Below are positions 11,276 through 23,138 of a stretch of 64,000 nucleotides of DNA, piece after piece (the first letter of the stretch is position 1; each line of letters opens with the position of its first letter). The position numbers were made by a program, and so were the translations under genes. Origin of the DNA: Anagrus nilaparvatae (Eukaryota; Arthropoda; Insecta; Hymenoptera; Mymaridae); the NCBI GenBank assembly GCA_022575985.1, contig JAKSXM010000007.1, forward strand, positions 69,935,001 through 69,999,000, in the 5' to 3' direction. The notes under the pieces are model-generated. The model saw only the letters and a list, made by a program, of their open reading frames with translations. It ran no database searches and was not told the DNA's origin.

Positions 11276-14200
11276 TTTCCTAAAAAATATGCAGCTGAAA
11301 TAATTACATCATGGGTTAAAGAAACCTTCTAAAGTATATTATTGGTCAACACGTTCCCAGTCCATTGGTTGTGTTAGCACACAAACCAGTTATAATTTTT
11401 TTTTTTGGAAAAGAAAACTTTTTTCACCCAGTGCATTGAAAAATAAAACTTTTACAAACAGTTTTGCATTATTATTATTATTTCTTATACATTGGTTATT
11501 AAATAATAATTTCTGTTGACGTAAGAAATAACGACATAGATATTTTTATGTGTTGTAAATTAGTGAAAATAAAATAAATAATTTAACGATCGAAAGAATA
11601 ATATACAATAATCAATAAAATTACTCTTAAATCCTTTTTTCAAAAAAAAACTTTCATTATCACACAAAAAGCTTTCTTTTCCGCCCATTCATACAAAACT
11701 AAAAATAAAAAAGAAAGTGCTGCACCTAAAATAAAAAAATCAAAAAGTTCAATAATTTTAAATTATTTTCACTTTCTTTTTGAGTAGTATAATGAAAAAG
11801 TAAAAACAATTTTTTTTTGATATTTTAAGTATATTACAAAACTTTCTATATAAATATTTGACTAAAAATAAATTTAAAAAAATAAAAAAAAAGCTAAGTC
11901 ATTTGAGCGAAGAATTGGAAAAAAACACGAGTTAAGTAATGTTTCTTTTCTAATTATATAATTACTGCAGCCTTGCAATGAATATTTTCACGACGGTTAC
12001 TCACTTGAGAATAGGATGAACAAGCTTTTTTTTTTCAAAAAAGCTAAACAAAAAATCACTAGAAAAACCAATTAAAAATTTTTGGTTTTAACATCCTATC
12101 AAGGGCCCAAGAGATTTGACATCAGCAGGACAACTATACATATTCAGACGAAGCTGCCCATCCGTGATACGTGATCACGCTAGAGTGTCTAAAGTTTTTC
12201 GAGTGCTAAAAATTCCGTGCCAAGTTTTATACCCTCCTAAGCGTAAAATTTTTTTTGTATAATTTTAAGTTTCGCTGTAAGTCTAGACTAGCAAAAAATA
12301 TTCTAAATACAATGACCGTGAAACTTTGGTACATCGTGCTTGTAACTTCGTCAGGCCAGCATGATCATGATCAATATTTTAATATACTGCTATTTACACA
12401 CACTAGAGACTCAAAATTCATTAAAAAAATAAATATTAATAATAATTAATCCAAATCACCTAAGCATATCAAAAATAAAAAAATTTCAAAAAAAAAAATA
12501 AATAAAACTGTAACAATTGAAAGATTTTTAAAACGTGCATATATAATTATTTATGCACTAAAAAATTTTTCCAGAATATACTTTTTTCATTTATGTTGGT
12601 ATAAAAAGGTAAGCGAACTTTTATATTTATTATTTTATTTAAATATCAAATAAAAGTAAACATTAGTTCATACATACGTGAACAGAATAATTTTTTATAA
12701 ATATTTATATATGAGAAAGTTGTTTTTTTTTTATAAAATATATAAAAATATTTAATAATTTTATTAAAAATATTCATTTTTTATATGTATGTTTTTTTTT
12801 TGGTATACCAAAGTTATGGTTGGATGAAAAGGTTTTAGATTACATTAACACGTATTTTTTTCTTTTTTATCGCCTCAATTAAGTATTCTCAAAATTTATA
12901 TTTTACTCATTCTGGGGCCGAAATTATTTAAATTTTTGTACCATGTTGTAAGAAGTGAAGCAAAATTTAACATGGACTTTAATAAAGAATACATAACATC
13001 CTTGCATTAGAATTTCATAGAACTTTGACTGTGATCAAAGTATAAAACTCAGGTAACTGTAATACCATGCATAAGAGCCCTTATTAAATTGTGCAGTTTA
13101 TAAATTAAATTTTTCTAAATGTTGCACCACATTGAGGTTAAAAGAGTTAAGACCTGCACCATTCTTTAAAATTGTTTTTTAAAAACTGTATATCTCTCTA
13201 TACTGAAATTTTTTGGAAAGCACAACCTTGAGTTGAATTTATTAAGCTCCAAACTTGAACTGAATTAAAAATCAAATTTAATTTCTATTTAGCCATCAAC
13301 TACTGGGTTTCTCCTGTGTTAGTACTAGCAAATGACTTAAAACTTAAAACCTAAAAAAAAGTAAAAAAAAAATTTGTTTTACTCAAATCAGAACCGCATT
13401 TAACTAGTAGTTGAGAATACGTTCATATACTTTTTCCATTGGGGAGAAAATACTAAATTTGGACCCTTGGCATATTCTACCATTGAAGCGTATACAGTCA
13501 CGTATCCAGAAATTTTTTTTGGCACCTGTCAAAAATGGGGGAGGAGGACCTAATAATAATTATAATATTTACTCAATCAATATTTAAGTGTTTCTTATTT
13601 TAAAAGTTTACAGATAATATTTCTCAATAAACAATTTAAAATTTTTTAGATTATGACAAAAAATATTGTTATTTTTTCTAAACATATTTATTTGAAGGGG
13701 GAACTTATATAGCTCCCTTGGCCTTTTTCTCGATACGTGCTTCTGTATTATCATACTTATTGATTTTTTGGAGCAGGGAAAAAATTATTAAATATTTATT
13801 TCTATAAAAGTATAAATAATTTATTTTATTTTCTCATGATTTTTTGCACTTTATAAATTTTTTGTACTAAAATATATTTCAATTGCAGAGTTTTAAATTT
13901 AGGGGTAGTTTCTCAATATTTTATTATAAATAATTATCATTAATACTTCTCCATAATCAATAATGGCCTCAGCACTTGGAAAAATACTGCGTTATATCTT
14001 TGATTTTAAAATTTGGGTTTAAATAGTTCATTGATCATTTGGCCTCCTAATTTCCAAGAAGCAATTAATTTTTTGGATAAAAGATGCTAAAAATCTTAAA
14101 AATTAGTTTATGATAAAAACTGAAAATTTGTAAAAAAGAAGATGAAATCAAAAATAAATTAATAATTAAAAATATTCATAAAAATTTTAAGTACTGCGCT

Positions 14201-14813
14201 GGTACAGCGTGAGGATAATATACTATAGGTAGGTATATGTAAATCTAAAAGGATATAAGAAAATTTTTTTAATCCTTTAATAAATTTACAAACAATAAAA
14301 TTTTTGGACAATAAGCTCCGTTAAAAAATGTCGCCAATCCTCCAGACAAATAAAATATATTTAAATATACCACATCTAAAAACAAGGTAGGTAATAATAA
14401 TAATATTATTATTATTATTAGTTGAAGCAAAATATTATATGCTTCTGAATTCTACTTTCTTTGACCTAGAAACCTATAAGAAAGGCGCCTTATAGTCGTT
14501 TTTTAAAACTTATTTTTTTATTTTTTAATATACTTGTTTTAATATAGGTATATATGCGCCAATGTTAACGCCAATTGTCAAATGTAATGAACCTTTTATT
14601 ACGTAAATTTTTAATTAAAATTTATTCATAAAGGATCTGAATGACGTATTTTTCACTATTCTTTCATTTATTCTTATTCGTAAAAGAAATTTTTTTTGCG
14701 AATTTAATATCATTTTAATGACCAAAAAGTTTATTTTTAGCATCAAAGGTATTTTTGGTTATCTTCAATTTTCTTTTTCTTTTTGCATAAAAGATTTTGT
14801 TTCATTAATTATG
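11276..14813. other. Intergenic, no gene recognised
   Basis: The stretch is AT-rich with scattered simple repeats, such as an AATAATAATAATATTATTAT-type palindrome near 14395-14420. Slightly less AT-rich islands occur near 12105-12240 and 13490-13560. They have no intact frame and are probably transposon scraps. Nothing here can be supported as a gene. Confidence 0.45.
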
Positions 14814-14819
14814 TGTACG

Positions 14820-15168
14820 TTAGGGGTGTGCAGTTAACTGGCCCAAAAGTTCGGTCTTTTCGGGTCGGGTTAATCCCAAAAGCTTCAGAGGTCTGCAGGT
14901 ACAATTTTGAATTGGGAATTTCCCTGGCTTTACAATTCTATAAATAATTTTTTGAAAATTTTTCGCTAATTATATGTAATACATAAATATTCTTTAAATC
15001 TCTTTTAAAAAAATTTGAATAAAATTGTAAAGCCAGAAAAATTTCCGTAGCCGTACCTACAGACCTCTAAAAAAATTTCGGGTTTACCCTAAAACCGGCC
15101 CAACCCGAAAAAAAACCGAAGTTTCAAGTCGGGTATACCCGAAATTTCGAGTGGCCGCACACCCTTGA
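14820..15168. mobile_element. MITE, ~349 bp, TIR AGGGGTGTGC / AAGGGTGTGC
   Basis: The ends are TTAGGGGTGTGCAG on the left and CCGCACACCCTTGA on the right. Internal inverted similarity includes CAGAGGTCTGCAGGTAC against GTACCTACAGACCTCT, and TGGCTTTACAATT against AATTGTAAAGCCA. TGTACG flanks both sides (14814-14819 and 15169-15174), consistent with a short target duplication. It is a non-coding element. GGGGTGTGC-type ends are common in hAT-like MITEs, but the duplication is not a clean 8 bp. Confidence 0.65.
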
Positions 15169-15635
15169 TGTACGTGTACTTAAATTTTTTATTAAAGCTA
15201 TAAATTTTCTATTTAAATTAAAATCTATAATTAAAAATAGCGTATAATTATTTTTCAATCTATGACTTATTTATTAATAAATTTTTCTCTTTTTTATAAT
15301 TATTATTATTTTTACTATATGTACATGACATGTGTATGAAGATGAAAGTATGTGCAATATTTTATTATGAAGAGTATGCAAATATTTTGTAGTAAAAAAA
15401 ATTTTCACTTTTAAACATTTTTTCATAATATATTTTTAAAAAATCGTAAACTTAATTTTTAAGACAATTAGTTTTTCACTTAGTATAAAATCACAGGTCT
15501 AGCAACTTTTATTGAAAACTGTTATGCTAATGCTTGTTTTCATACTAGTTATTTAAAAAATATTAAATGGCTCTTTAACCCCTATTTTTTTACTTGATTT
15601 TACCTTCAGATTAAATTTTGGGGTATCCTTCTTGT

Positions 15636-15983
15636 TCAACACAAAAAAAAATTGAACACATAATTTTCGAACACCGAAATTAAAACACGCAAAATTCAAC
15701 ACGCATTATTTTATAACACATTTTTTTGCACACCATTTAAATCAAACACAAATTTTTTGACACGTTTTATTTAACACAAAATTAAATATTTTATGCAAAT
15801 TACGTAAAAACGAATTAAATTTCAGTTTTTTGTGTTGAATTTGTGTCAAATAAAATGTGCTGAAAAATTTTGTGTTCAATTTAAATCGTGTGTAATAAAT
15901 AGTGTTAAAAATTTACTGTGTTGAGTTTTATATGTTTTGATTTCGGTGTTCAAATGTGATGTGTTCAATTTTTTTTGTGTCGA
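15636..15983. repeat. Palindrome whose arms are degenerate ~15-bp tandem repeats (ACAC / GTGT)
   Basis: The left arm has about ten ACAC cores (TCAACACA, TGAACACA, CGAACACC and so on), each 14-17 bp from the next with T/A-rich fill. The right arm has the complementary GTGT cores ending in TTTTTTGTGTCGA. The centre is near 15780-15830 (AAATTACGTAAAAACGAATT). There is no coding capacity. It is most like a foldback-type element with internal minisatellite structure. Confidence 0.65.
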
Positions 15984-16907
15984 GTCAGATCGCTATCAAT
16001 TTTGGAATTCGAAATCTTATGAGAAAACAAAACCCCCAGTGATAGATGATTTTAATAAATAAGGTGAATCAGAGTATTCAGAGTATTTTTATTCTTATCT
16101 TTTTGCTTATTTTTTAATTTATTCCTATCTTTAATAAAATTTTCATCATTTTACTTAATAAAGTTCAATATTTTAGCAATAAAATTTTTTTTATACTACA
16201 GTTTTAGGATAAAAATGTTATCAATTTTTTAAATTTACACTTCTGTAATTCCTAAATATTCCTTATTTTCTCCATGGATTAACTTTTAAAATGTAGATAT
16301 TTGAATTCAGAAAATTCTAAAAATCTTTTAAAATTTTAATAATATACGTATAAATAATTTTTTCTTTTTTACGATCACAGGGTAAGGGTTAAATGTTTGC
16401 GATGCCGATTCAGCACATATTAAAGTAGTAGAAAAATCATCCCTAGTTAAACATCTCATTAGTTTACCTGATTAGACTTCCTCGAACTAAACTTATTTTA
16501 GTTCAAATTATAAGACAAGTCTTTTCGGACTATCTTCTAAAAAACGCATCCACATTTCAATAAACCAAATACTTTCTGGTTTGGACCACTCGTCAATAAT
16601 TTAGTGAAATATATTTTTTATTTGTTTATTATACTGTATCTTACTTATAAATTAGGCAATATTTCAGTTATTTTTAATTTCTAGTTGAAAATTTAAAGTA
16701 TACAGAAATTTAAAAAGTTAAATTTTATTTAGGCACCAAAAAATGCAGTTGAAAATATAATTATGCAGGTAGGTGTAAAAATAAAAGAAACAGAAAGAAT
16801 TATATTTAAAAAAAATTTAATTAACAATAAAAAATTTTTTTTTCTATAAATAAAAAAATAAATAAAAAAATTTTAAGAACACAAAATAGATTTATAAAAA
16901 ATTAAAC
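15984..16907. other. Intergenic, likely includes 3' flank of the ankyrin gene
   Basis: No coding frame was seen. The part nearest 16907 would be the 3' untranslated region of the minus-strand ankyrin gene and is A/T-only sequence with several AATAAA-type strings on either strand. Confidence 0.4.
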
Positions 16908-18410
16908 TTACTTAACAAATTCTGAATGACAGAAATTAATTAAATTCTGATTATTTAAATAATAAAAAATTTTAAAATAACAATCATCAGGTAAATTAAT
17001 ATTAACATAATTAAATAAAATAATTTTACATTTATTTATTAAATTTAATCTAAATAAAGTTTGTTTATATTTTAATTTAATTAAATATGAATAATTATTA
17101 AAATCATTATTTATAAAATTAATATCATTAAATAATTGGCAATTAATAATATTTAATAAATTATATTTGCTCATAAATAATACATCATATAAATTAATAT
17201 TGAAATTATTTAATTTTATATTTTTCATTTTTTCTATTTCAAATAAACAATCATTTTTACAATTAATTATTAAATTATTATAAATATTATAATTTTTTAT
17301 GCTTAAATAATATTGAATTTTTTTAAATATTTCTAAATTATTTTTACTTATATTATAATTTATTAATTTTAACTTTATTATGTGTTTTTGATAAATAAAC
17401 ATTTCAGAATTATACAATTCACGTTTTGAACGATTTGGAAGTGAATTGTAAAATTTTGTGTATGGTGTATCACCATTATCATCTTTGATATTTATATTAC
17501 TGCCATTATTTAATAACGTTGATATATAAATTTTTTTATTTGCTAAGTGTAATGGCGTTATACCATATTTATTTTTTTTATTTATTGTATTTTCTAAAAT
17601 ATTAGCATCATTTTTTAATAATTTATAAAAACTTTTGTTGTGTTTAAATGCTACTGCTTTATGTAAGCAATTAAATAATGGCATTTTGCTACTTTTTAGT
17701 AAATCATCATTGATTATTAGATTATTGTATTTGTAGGTTATGTTGCATGGGCACTGATTTTTATTGATTATTTCTTCGCTTTCAGCTATTTTATTCAATA
17801 ACAAGTAAAATATATCTTCAGCTTCATTTTTATCATCATTATTATTATTATTATCATTATTTTTGCTATAAATAGCTAAATTCAAAAATCCAATAACATT
17901 ATCATCGTTACTTAAATCAAAATAATTTTCATTCAAAAGTAACTTAACAGCCTCAATTTGTTTATATTTAATTGCTGGAAATAATGGCGAATCTTGAAAA
18001 AATTTGTAATTTTTCTTTGCAACATTAATTTTTATGATAAATTTTATTGTTTCAATATAACCATGTTTACTGGAATCATAAAATATTTCATTAACATACT
18101 TTTCACTATTATTTAATATAAATTTATTGTCCAAAAAAAAATTTAATATTTGTTTTTCTATATTTTCTAATTTTTCATCAATTAAATCATTATTTATCTG
18201 TGATAATTTATTATTTATTAAATAATTAATTATTTCTTTTTTTGTGTAAAATATTGCTAAATGCAATGGTGATTTTTTTAAATATTTTGATTTTGTATCA
18301 TAATTTTTGTTATCTTTTATAAAATATTCTATCAATGAATCTAAATCTTGTAAATGTAGCTTTATAAAATTTTCTGTTCTTGATGACAATAGTTCATTGT
18401 TATTTGCCAT
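16908..18410 (-). CDS. Ankyrin-repeat protein with C-terminal PRANC/F-box-like domain
   Basis: This is a single-exon frame of 500 residues starting at ATG 18410. It is rich in Asn, Lys and Ile. Ankyrin-type units are visible at residues about 48-70 (KSPLHLAIFYTKKEIINYLI), about 108-160 and about 283-310 (GITPLHLANKKIYISTLLNN), then NGSNINIKDDNGDTPY. The C-terminal ~100 residues have the PRANC pattern: CLFEIEKMKNIKL, NINLYDVL, then near the end LPDDCYFKIFYYL, an F-box-like stretch. Ankyrin-PRANC proteins are known from poxviruses, where they recruit SCF ubiquitin ligase through the F-box-like end, from Wolbachia, and from parasitoid wasps. A role in targeting proteins for ubiquitination is an inference. 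The lack of introns differs from most neighbours and would fit horizontal transfer or retroposition. Confidence 0.82.
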   Translation of the reverse strand: MANNNELLSSRTENFIKLHLQDLDSLIEYFIKDNKNYDTKSKYLKKSPLHLAIFYTKKEIINYLINNKLSQINNDLIDEKLENIEKQILNFFLDNKFILNNSEKYVNEIFYDSSKHGYIETIKFIIKINVAKKNYKFFQDSPLFPAIKYKQIEAVKLLLNENYFDLSNDDNVIGFLNLAIYSKNNDNNNNNDDKNEAEDIFYLLLNKIAESEEIINKNQCPCNITYKYNNLIINDDLLKSSKMPLFNCLHKAVAFKHNKSFYKLLKNDANILENTINKKNKYGITPLHLANKKIYISTLLNNGSNINIKDDNGDTPYTKFYNSLPNRSKRELYNSEMFIYQKHIIKLKLINYNISKNNLEIFKKIQYYLSIKNYNIYNNLIINCKNDCLFEIEKMKNIKLNNFNINLYDVLFMSKYNLLNIINCQLFNDINFINNDFNNYSYLIKLKYKQTLFRLNLINKCKIILFNYVNINLPDDCYFKIFYYLNNQNLINFCHSEFVK

Positions 18411-19116
18411 TGTTTACCTAAAAATATAAATAATTTTTATAATATATAAAAAATAACGTATTATTCAATAAACAAACAATTGACTTATATATACTTTTCA
18501 ATACGGATTCCATATCAATATAATAATATCATATTTTTCAAAAATCAGCAGAAAATAAAAACAAATTTTTTATTGTTTATACCTTGAGAAAACACATTAT
18601 GCAAAATTAATAATTTTATTTAGTAATTAACACTTTTCTTACATAAAAATATATATATCCAATAATCTCTGATTTTTCACAGACTCAAAAATCTCTCCAA
18701 AATATCAAAATTTTCTTATTTAAAGTAACACTTGTAGCTAAGATATATTTAGTATTATTAAATTACACGTGTAAGAATTTCACTTAGGTACTTACCTATT
18801 AAATAAATATTTATATTTTTATTATTTATTTTTATGAAATCATTTAAATTGGGTAACTACAGATTTTCTACTTACCAACAATAATTTGCACACTATCCGC
18901 TTAAAAATTATATGAAACCCCTGTATATATGCAACAAGCTGAAGTGCTATTTATTTTTCAACCGTTAGATTTAGTTAGTTAGCATTCAAAATTTAAACCA
19001 CATTTGTACAATATTAATTATAATTGTGTTTATTTATTGTGTAAATTATACGGTTAAAAGTTTATACATTTTTATATTATAGTGCTAAATAAAAGGATTG
19101 ATTAAGTAGTATAAAA
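18411..19116. promoter_or_regulatory. Head-to-head intergenic region between ankyrin gene and CKS gene
   Basis: These 706 bases separate two divergently transcribed start codons, so both promoters should lie here. It is AT-rich with no clear TATA or initiator that I could tell from background. Confidence 0.4.
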
Positions 19117-19559
19117 ATGCCAGCTGATCAAATTCAATATTCAGAAAAATATTGTGATGACAAATATGAATATAGGTTAGAAAATTAAATAAAAATTTTT
19201 ATTTATTAAATTATAAAATATTAGAAAATTTTTTTAATCAAATAAATTTATTGGAAATGTATTTTTTTAGGCATGTTATCTTGCCACCTGATGTTGGGAA
19301 GAAAGTTCCAAAGTCCCATCTTATGAGTGAAACTGAGTGGCGTAATTTAGGAGTTCAACAAAGTCCTGGATGGGTTCATTACATGATGCACAGTCCAGGT
19401 AAATATTTAATAAAAATTTTATTAAAAAATAATTGCTAATCATTTTATTTAAACATTTTAGAACCTCATATTTTATTATTCAGAAGATTACGTACAGATT
19501 TGCCAGCTGGTCAAAACCGTGCTGCTCAGTTTAACAATCAAAATATATGCGTTAAATAA
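19117..19559 (+). CDS. Cks: Cyclin-dependent kinase regulatory subunit (CKS)
   Basis: Three exons (19117-19175, 19271-19398, 19462-19559) join in frame to 94 residues. Exon 1 gives [20 protein letters not shown] and exon 2 [20 protein letters not shown]. Exon 2 also carries the core [17 protein letters not shown], and exon 2/3 encode [12 protein letters not shown]. These are the family's kinase-binding and phosphate-binding elements, including the [12 protein letters not shown] hinge and beta strand. CKS proteins bind CDK1/2 and dock phosphorylated substrates in cell-cycle control. The C-terminus ([19 protein letters not shown]) is longer than the ~79-residue vertebrate CKS1 and closer in length to Drosophila Cks85A. 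Introns are 95 and 63 bp. This is a confident call. Confidence 0.95.
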
Positions 19560-20150
19560 AATAAAGTACCTGGTGAAGTTAAAATCAAGTTACAACTCAT
19601 TATAATAAGATGCAGAAAAAAAATAAAATTCAACAAATTAGGAATAATAAGCAAAATAGTAAGATAAGTTATGTGTATTAGTTAATCATAATATTTTTTT
19701 TATAATATCGTATCGTAATTTAAATTAAAATTAATTTGTCAATTTATACTTCTTGAAAAAAACTTGTTTCTATATATCCCAAGTGATGTAACTTTAAATG
19801 TAGCCTTTAATCATTGACTCTTTATTCTATCTTTATTCATTGAAGAATAAGAATATTTGTTTTTTTTATGAAAAAAATGTATTTTTGATACTTGTAATAA
19901 TTAGGATTAAATTTAGTTAAAAATGTATGTTTGAAAGCAAAATGTGTATATAATTTAAATGGCTAAATAAAAAAATAATTCATTTTTTAATAATTATAAT
20001 ATATTTTTCTTTAAAACAAAAAAATACATGATCGTCTTTTTTTATTTCTAAGTTACTTAAATTTAAATTTATGCCCCCCATTTATTTATAATAATATATA
20101 TTTGAATACAGTCTTCTTTTAAATTAATTAAAAAAATATATACAATTATT
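19560..20150. other. Convergent 3' region between CKS and TAF12
   Basis: Both neighbouring genes end facing this stretch, so it should hold their two 3' untranslated regions and polyadenylation signals. No other feature was seen. Confidence 0.5.
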
Positions 20151-21326
20151 TTAATACTTCTTAATGTGTTTCCTTATGAGCGCTAATCTTTGTTTATGTG
20201 CATCCGTTATGTTCGATCTTTTGTATGGACGAATTTCTTCTGTACCAAAACCAGGAATCCACATATTCCAATTTTTTTCTGAAAATAATACAAATAATTT
20301 AGAACAATTTAAAGTATAAAAAGTAGCAAACAAATGAGAGGAAGGATTCTATTTACAAAAACCACGAAATTAAATTTGGAGCAAAATCTTATTTTCAGAA
20401 TGCAAAGATATTTTTCAGACGATTGCAGTATTTTGGAGTATCTTGGAGCCAAAAGTTTCAAAACCTAGTTTATGTGTTAAATAGCAACTAATAATACATG
20501 TAATTGCAAATCCAAGCTAGTTTTTGAATAAATATGCTAATAGAAAAACTAATGAATCTTAGTGCCTTTTTGTTTTAAAACAAAAAATAAGCTGCGATAA
20601 AAAAAAGATAAATTTATTCCCTATATTAAATTCCTAAATACTTTTTATTTAACCTAATTTATAAAAAGTTGTAATAAATAATATTTTTATTTTGATTTCA
20701 AAATAAATATAAAAGTTTTAAATAATTTTTTATTTAGGTCAGCTTTTCTTTGAGTTTCAACTAACAACGCAATATTTCAATTTATTAATAGATTAATGAA
20801 TATTAAATTCACTAATGAGGCTTTAATAATTTCTTTAAATTACCTAAGTGTAACTGTACATCCTTAACTTCAATTGTATTTGCATGGCGGTGCTTTGCTA
20901 ATAAACATGCTGCATTTATTGTGGTTTCTACAAAGTCATCAGCAAGCTGCAAAAGCATTTCTTCGACCTCTTCATCAAGTTGTTCTGTTGGATCGATTTC
21001 TTTAACTAAATCTTGTAACCTTGCCTTATTTAAAAACTAAAAAATAAAATTAAAATTTTTTATTGATTAAATATTTAGAAATAATTAATTTATAAAAATT
21101 ATACCTGTGAAACATCCTGAGAATTATTTTGAATATTGTTTGATTGGGCATTAGCTTTAGTTGATTGAGATTGATATTGCATTTGTTGAGATTGTATTTG
21201 TGAATTCATTATTGGTAATGATGCATTTCTTTCTGATTGTGGAATATTTACTGAATTAGGAATTGTGGAACCTACTTGGGGTAGGTTCCCCATATTTGAA
21301 GGTATATCCATTGGTATATTATTCAT
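20151..21326 (-). CDS. Taf12: Transcription initiation factor TFIID subunit 12 (TAF12)
   Basis: Three exons on the minus strand (21326-21105, 21036-20844, 20278-20151) join to 180 residues. The N-terminal ~74 residues are Gln/Asn/Ser-rich and low in complexity. Exon 2 carries the histone fold: ARLQDLVKEIDPTEQLDEEV, then EEMLLQLADDFVETTINAAC, then HRHANTIEVKDVQLHLE. Exon 3 holds NWNMWIPGFGTEEIRPYKR and AHKQRLALIRKHIKK, the typical TAF12 end. TAF12 pairs with TAF4 in TFIID and is also in SAGA, acting in the nucleus on RNA polymerase II promoters. An acceptor-like TACAG lies just before the ATG, so a non-coding or short coding upstream exon probably exists. Confidence 0.95.
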
Positions 21327-22946
21327 ATCTGTATATTAAAAAAAAAATCCTAATTATTTTCAGCCTTGATACATAATTTTTGTATTCGCTATTTATAAGT
21401 CCACTTTTTAAATTAAATTTAAATAATTGAAAAAATGTTTAAACTACATTTAGAAGTGCCAACTCATATATTTAAGAGTGTAACAGATTGTTTGTTTTAA
21501 ATATTTAGTTTAAAAAATGAGCTTCAATTTTTTGATAAAAAAAATATTATTGTTGAATACTTTTATAAAAATGTTATTAAAAAAATTAGAATTAATAATT
21601 CTTTTATATTTGCAAATAATAAAATTTTAAACTCAATCATACCTACCTACAATATATGTAATAGAATATCACTAATTTCAAACAACAATTTTATAATATA
21701 TCTTCAATTTATTTTATTTATAAAACCTATCTAATTATCATATTTTCTATATTCTAAGCACAGCCCCATAACAATACAAAAGGGGTAACCGTATATATAA
21801 CCTGCAAATTTTCTTGTGTTTTGATAATGATAAGATTTCAAAATATACTTTGCATGTATGCGGTGCGGTATAGTTATTTTATAAATAATTATAGTTATAT
21901 ATTTAGTGATTTTTTAATTTAAATAATTTTTTCGCGGGAAATTTAAATAATTAAAAATAGTATAAAACTGGTACATAAATTTAATTTAATTTATAAAAAT
22001 TTCAAAGACAAAATTTATTAAAATAGGTAAATCAAAAATAAATTATCAATTAGGTATTAATTATTTTTTAAATAGAATCTAAATAAATGACAATGCGATC
22101 TTGCGCGATTCTATAAAAAAAATTTATTCATTTAATATTCGACGAGTCTATCTATTAAATAGATTTAGCGCATTCGCAATATCATTTCCCCCATTGAGTT
22201 TTCTTTTTTTTTTTTAAATGAAGATAGAAAATATATTCCAAGAAACAAATACAATGATGCTTTACATGTAGTACTATATGCAATTTTATACACTACCTAC
22301 CTACTGCTCGAGTTTCTTTTATGTGTTAAAAGTATGTACATGTGCAATTGTGCACTCTATATAACATCAGCATAACATACACTTTCGCAACAAGAGTGCA
22401 ACGGACTTAGGGGGGTTTTTCCTGTTATTAAACGCGATTGTGCGCATTGTAACTCCAGTTTTTGGCCATATATTTCTGATTATATATATATATATATATA
22501 TTTCATGTTATAAAGTTGTATTTAGAAGTTAATGTGTCGATACACACCTTTTGAGGGCTAAGTCACGGGCGAGCCTAGAACTCGAAGAGTGTTTTTTTTT
22601 GTATTAAAATAAAAAAAAATGTCTTGCGTGACCCGGAGAAATCTTTAATTTTATTCTATTTATTATTTATTTCCTTTTTTTTACTTTCATTACTTTTGTT
22701 ACACTTTTTTAAAGTACCACAAGTGTTTGTTGCTGATTAAAATTTTTTACAATAATCATCATAATTTGAGTGTAATTAAAAGCATGATTAAATAATTGTA
22801 AAAAAATTAGTTAAACAAATAACAATTAAAACGAATGAAAACACATGAGTTTAATTAAAGGAATAATCAAACAATGTAACTTAATATCGTAGAGTAATTA
22901 GTCAAACATTTGTTTTTGTTATTTTTTGTACTCTTTCTTTTTTTTA
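21327..22946. other. Upstream region of TAF12 and of the next plus-strand unit
   Basis: No gene is supported. It contains a (TA)n run near 22481-22502 and many homopolymers. The 22140-22640 part is less uniform and could hold 5' untranslated exons of the gene downstream, but no start or splice site can be fixed. Confidence 0.4.
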
Positions 22947-23138
22947 ATGGGAGTATCATTGTTATTATCAACTTTTTTGTCATCAACATCAGGAAAAAAG
23001 CAAGAGGAAGTTAAAAAAGGAATGCTGTTGTTGTCAGGTCGTCGACCTGAAATTATTGATAATCAAAGATTCTATCAAAATTTTGAAGATGATATTGGAT
23101 TTATTAGCAATAATAAACAAAGTCTCAATTTTCGGTAA
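22947..23138 (+). CDS. Small secreted-looking ORF or possible upstream exon
   Basis: From ATG 22947 the frame reads MGVSLLLSTFLSSTSG, a good signal-peptide shape, then a charged stretch (KKQEEVKKGMLLLSGRRPEI) and an acidic tail with FYQNFEDDIGF, stopping at 23138 (63 residues). The GRR dibasic site and short length would fit a peptide precursor. Alternatively TTTTCG|GTAATT at 23134 is a usable donor. A donor there would join in frame to an acceptor at 24263, just before the start of the next gene, making this that gene's first exon. I do not recognise the product. Either reading is tentative. Confidence 0.35.
   Translation: MGVSLLLSTFLSSTSGKKQEEVKKGMLLLSGRRPEIIDNQRFYQNFEDDIGFISNNKQSLNFR

Noticed and set aside
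12105..12240. Possible degraded paired-domain-like coding patch
   Set aside because: A frame reading RRSCPSVIRDHARVSKVF looked faintly like a Pax paired domain, but key residues do not align and there is no splice-consistent continuation.
15636..15983. CRISPR-like array
   Set aside because: Regular short cores are present, but the repeats are only ~4 bp conserved, in two inverted arms, in insect DNA; this is not a repeat-spacer array.
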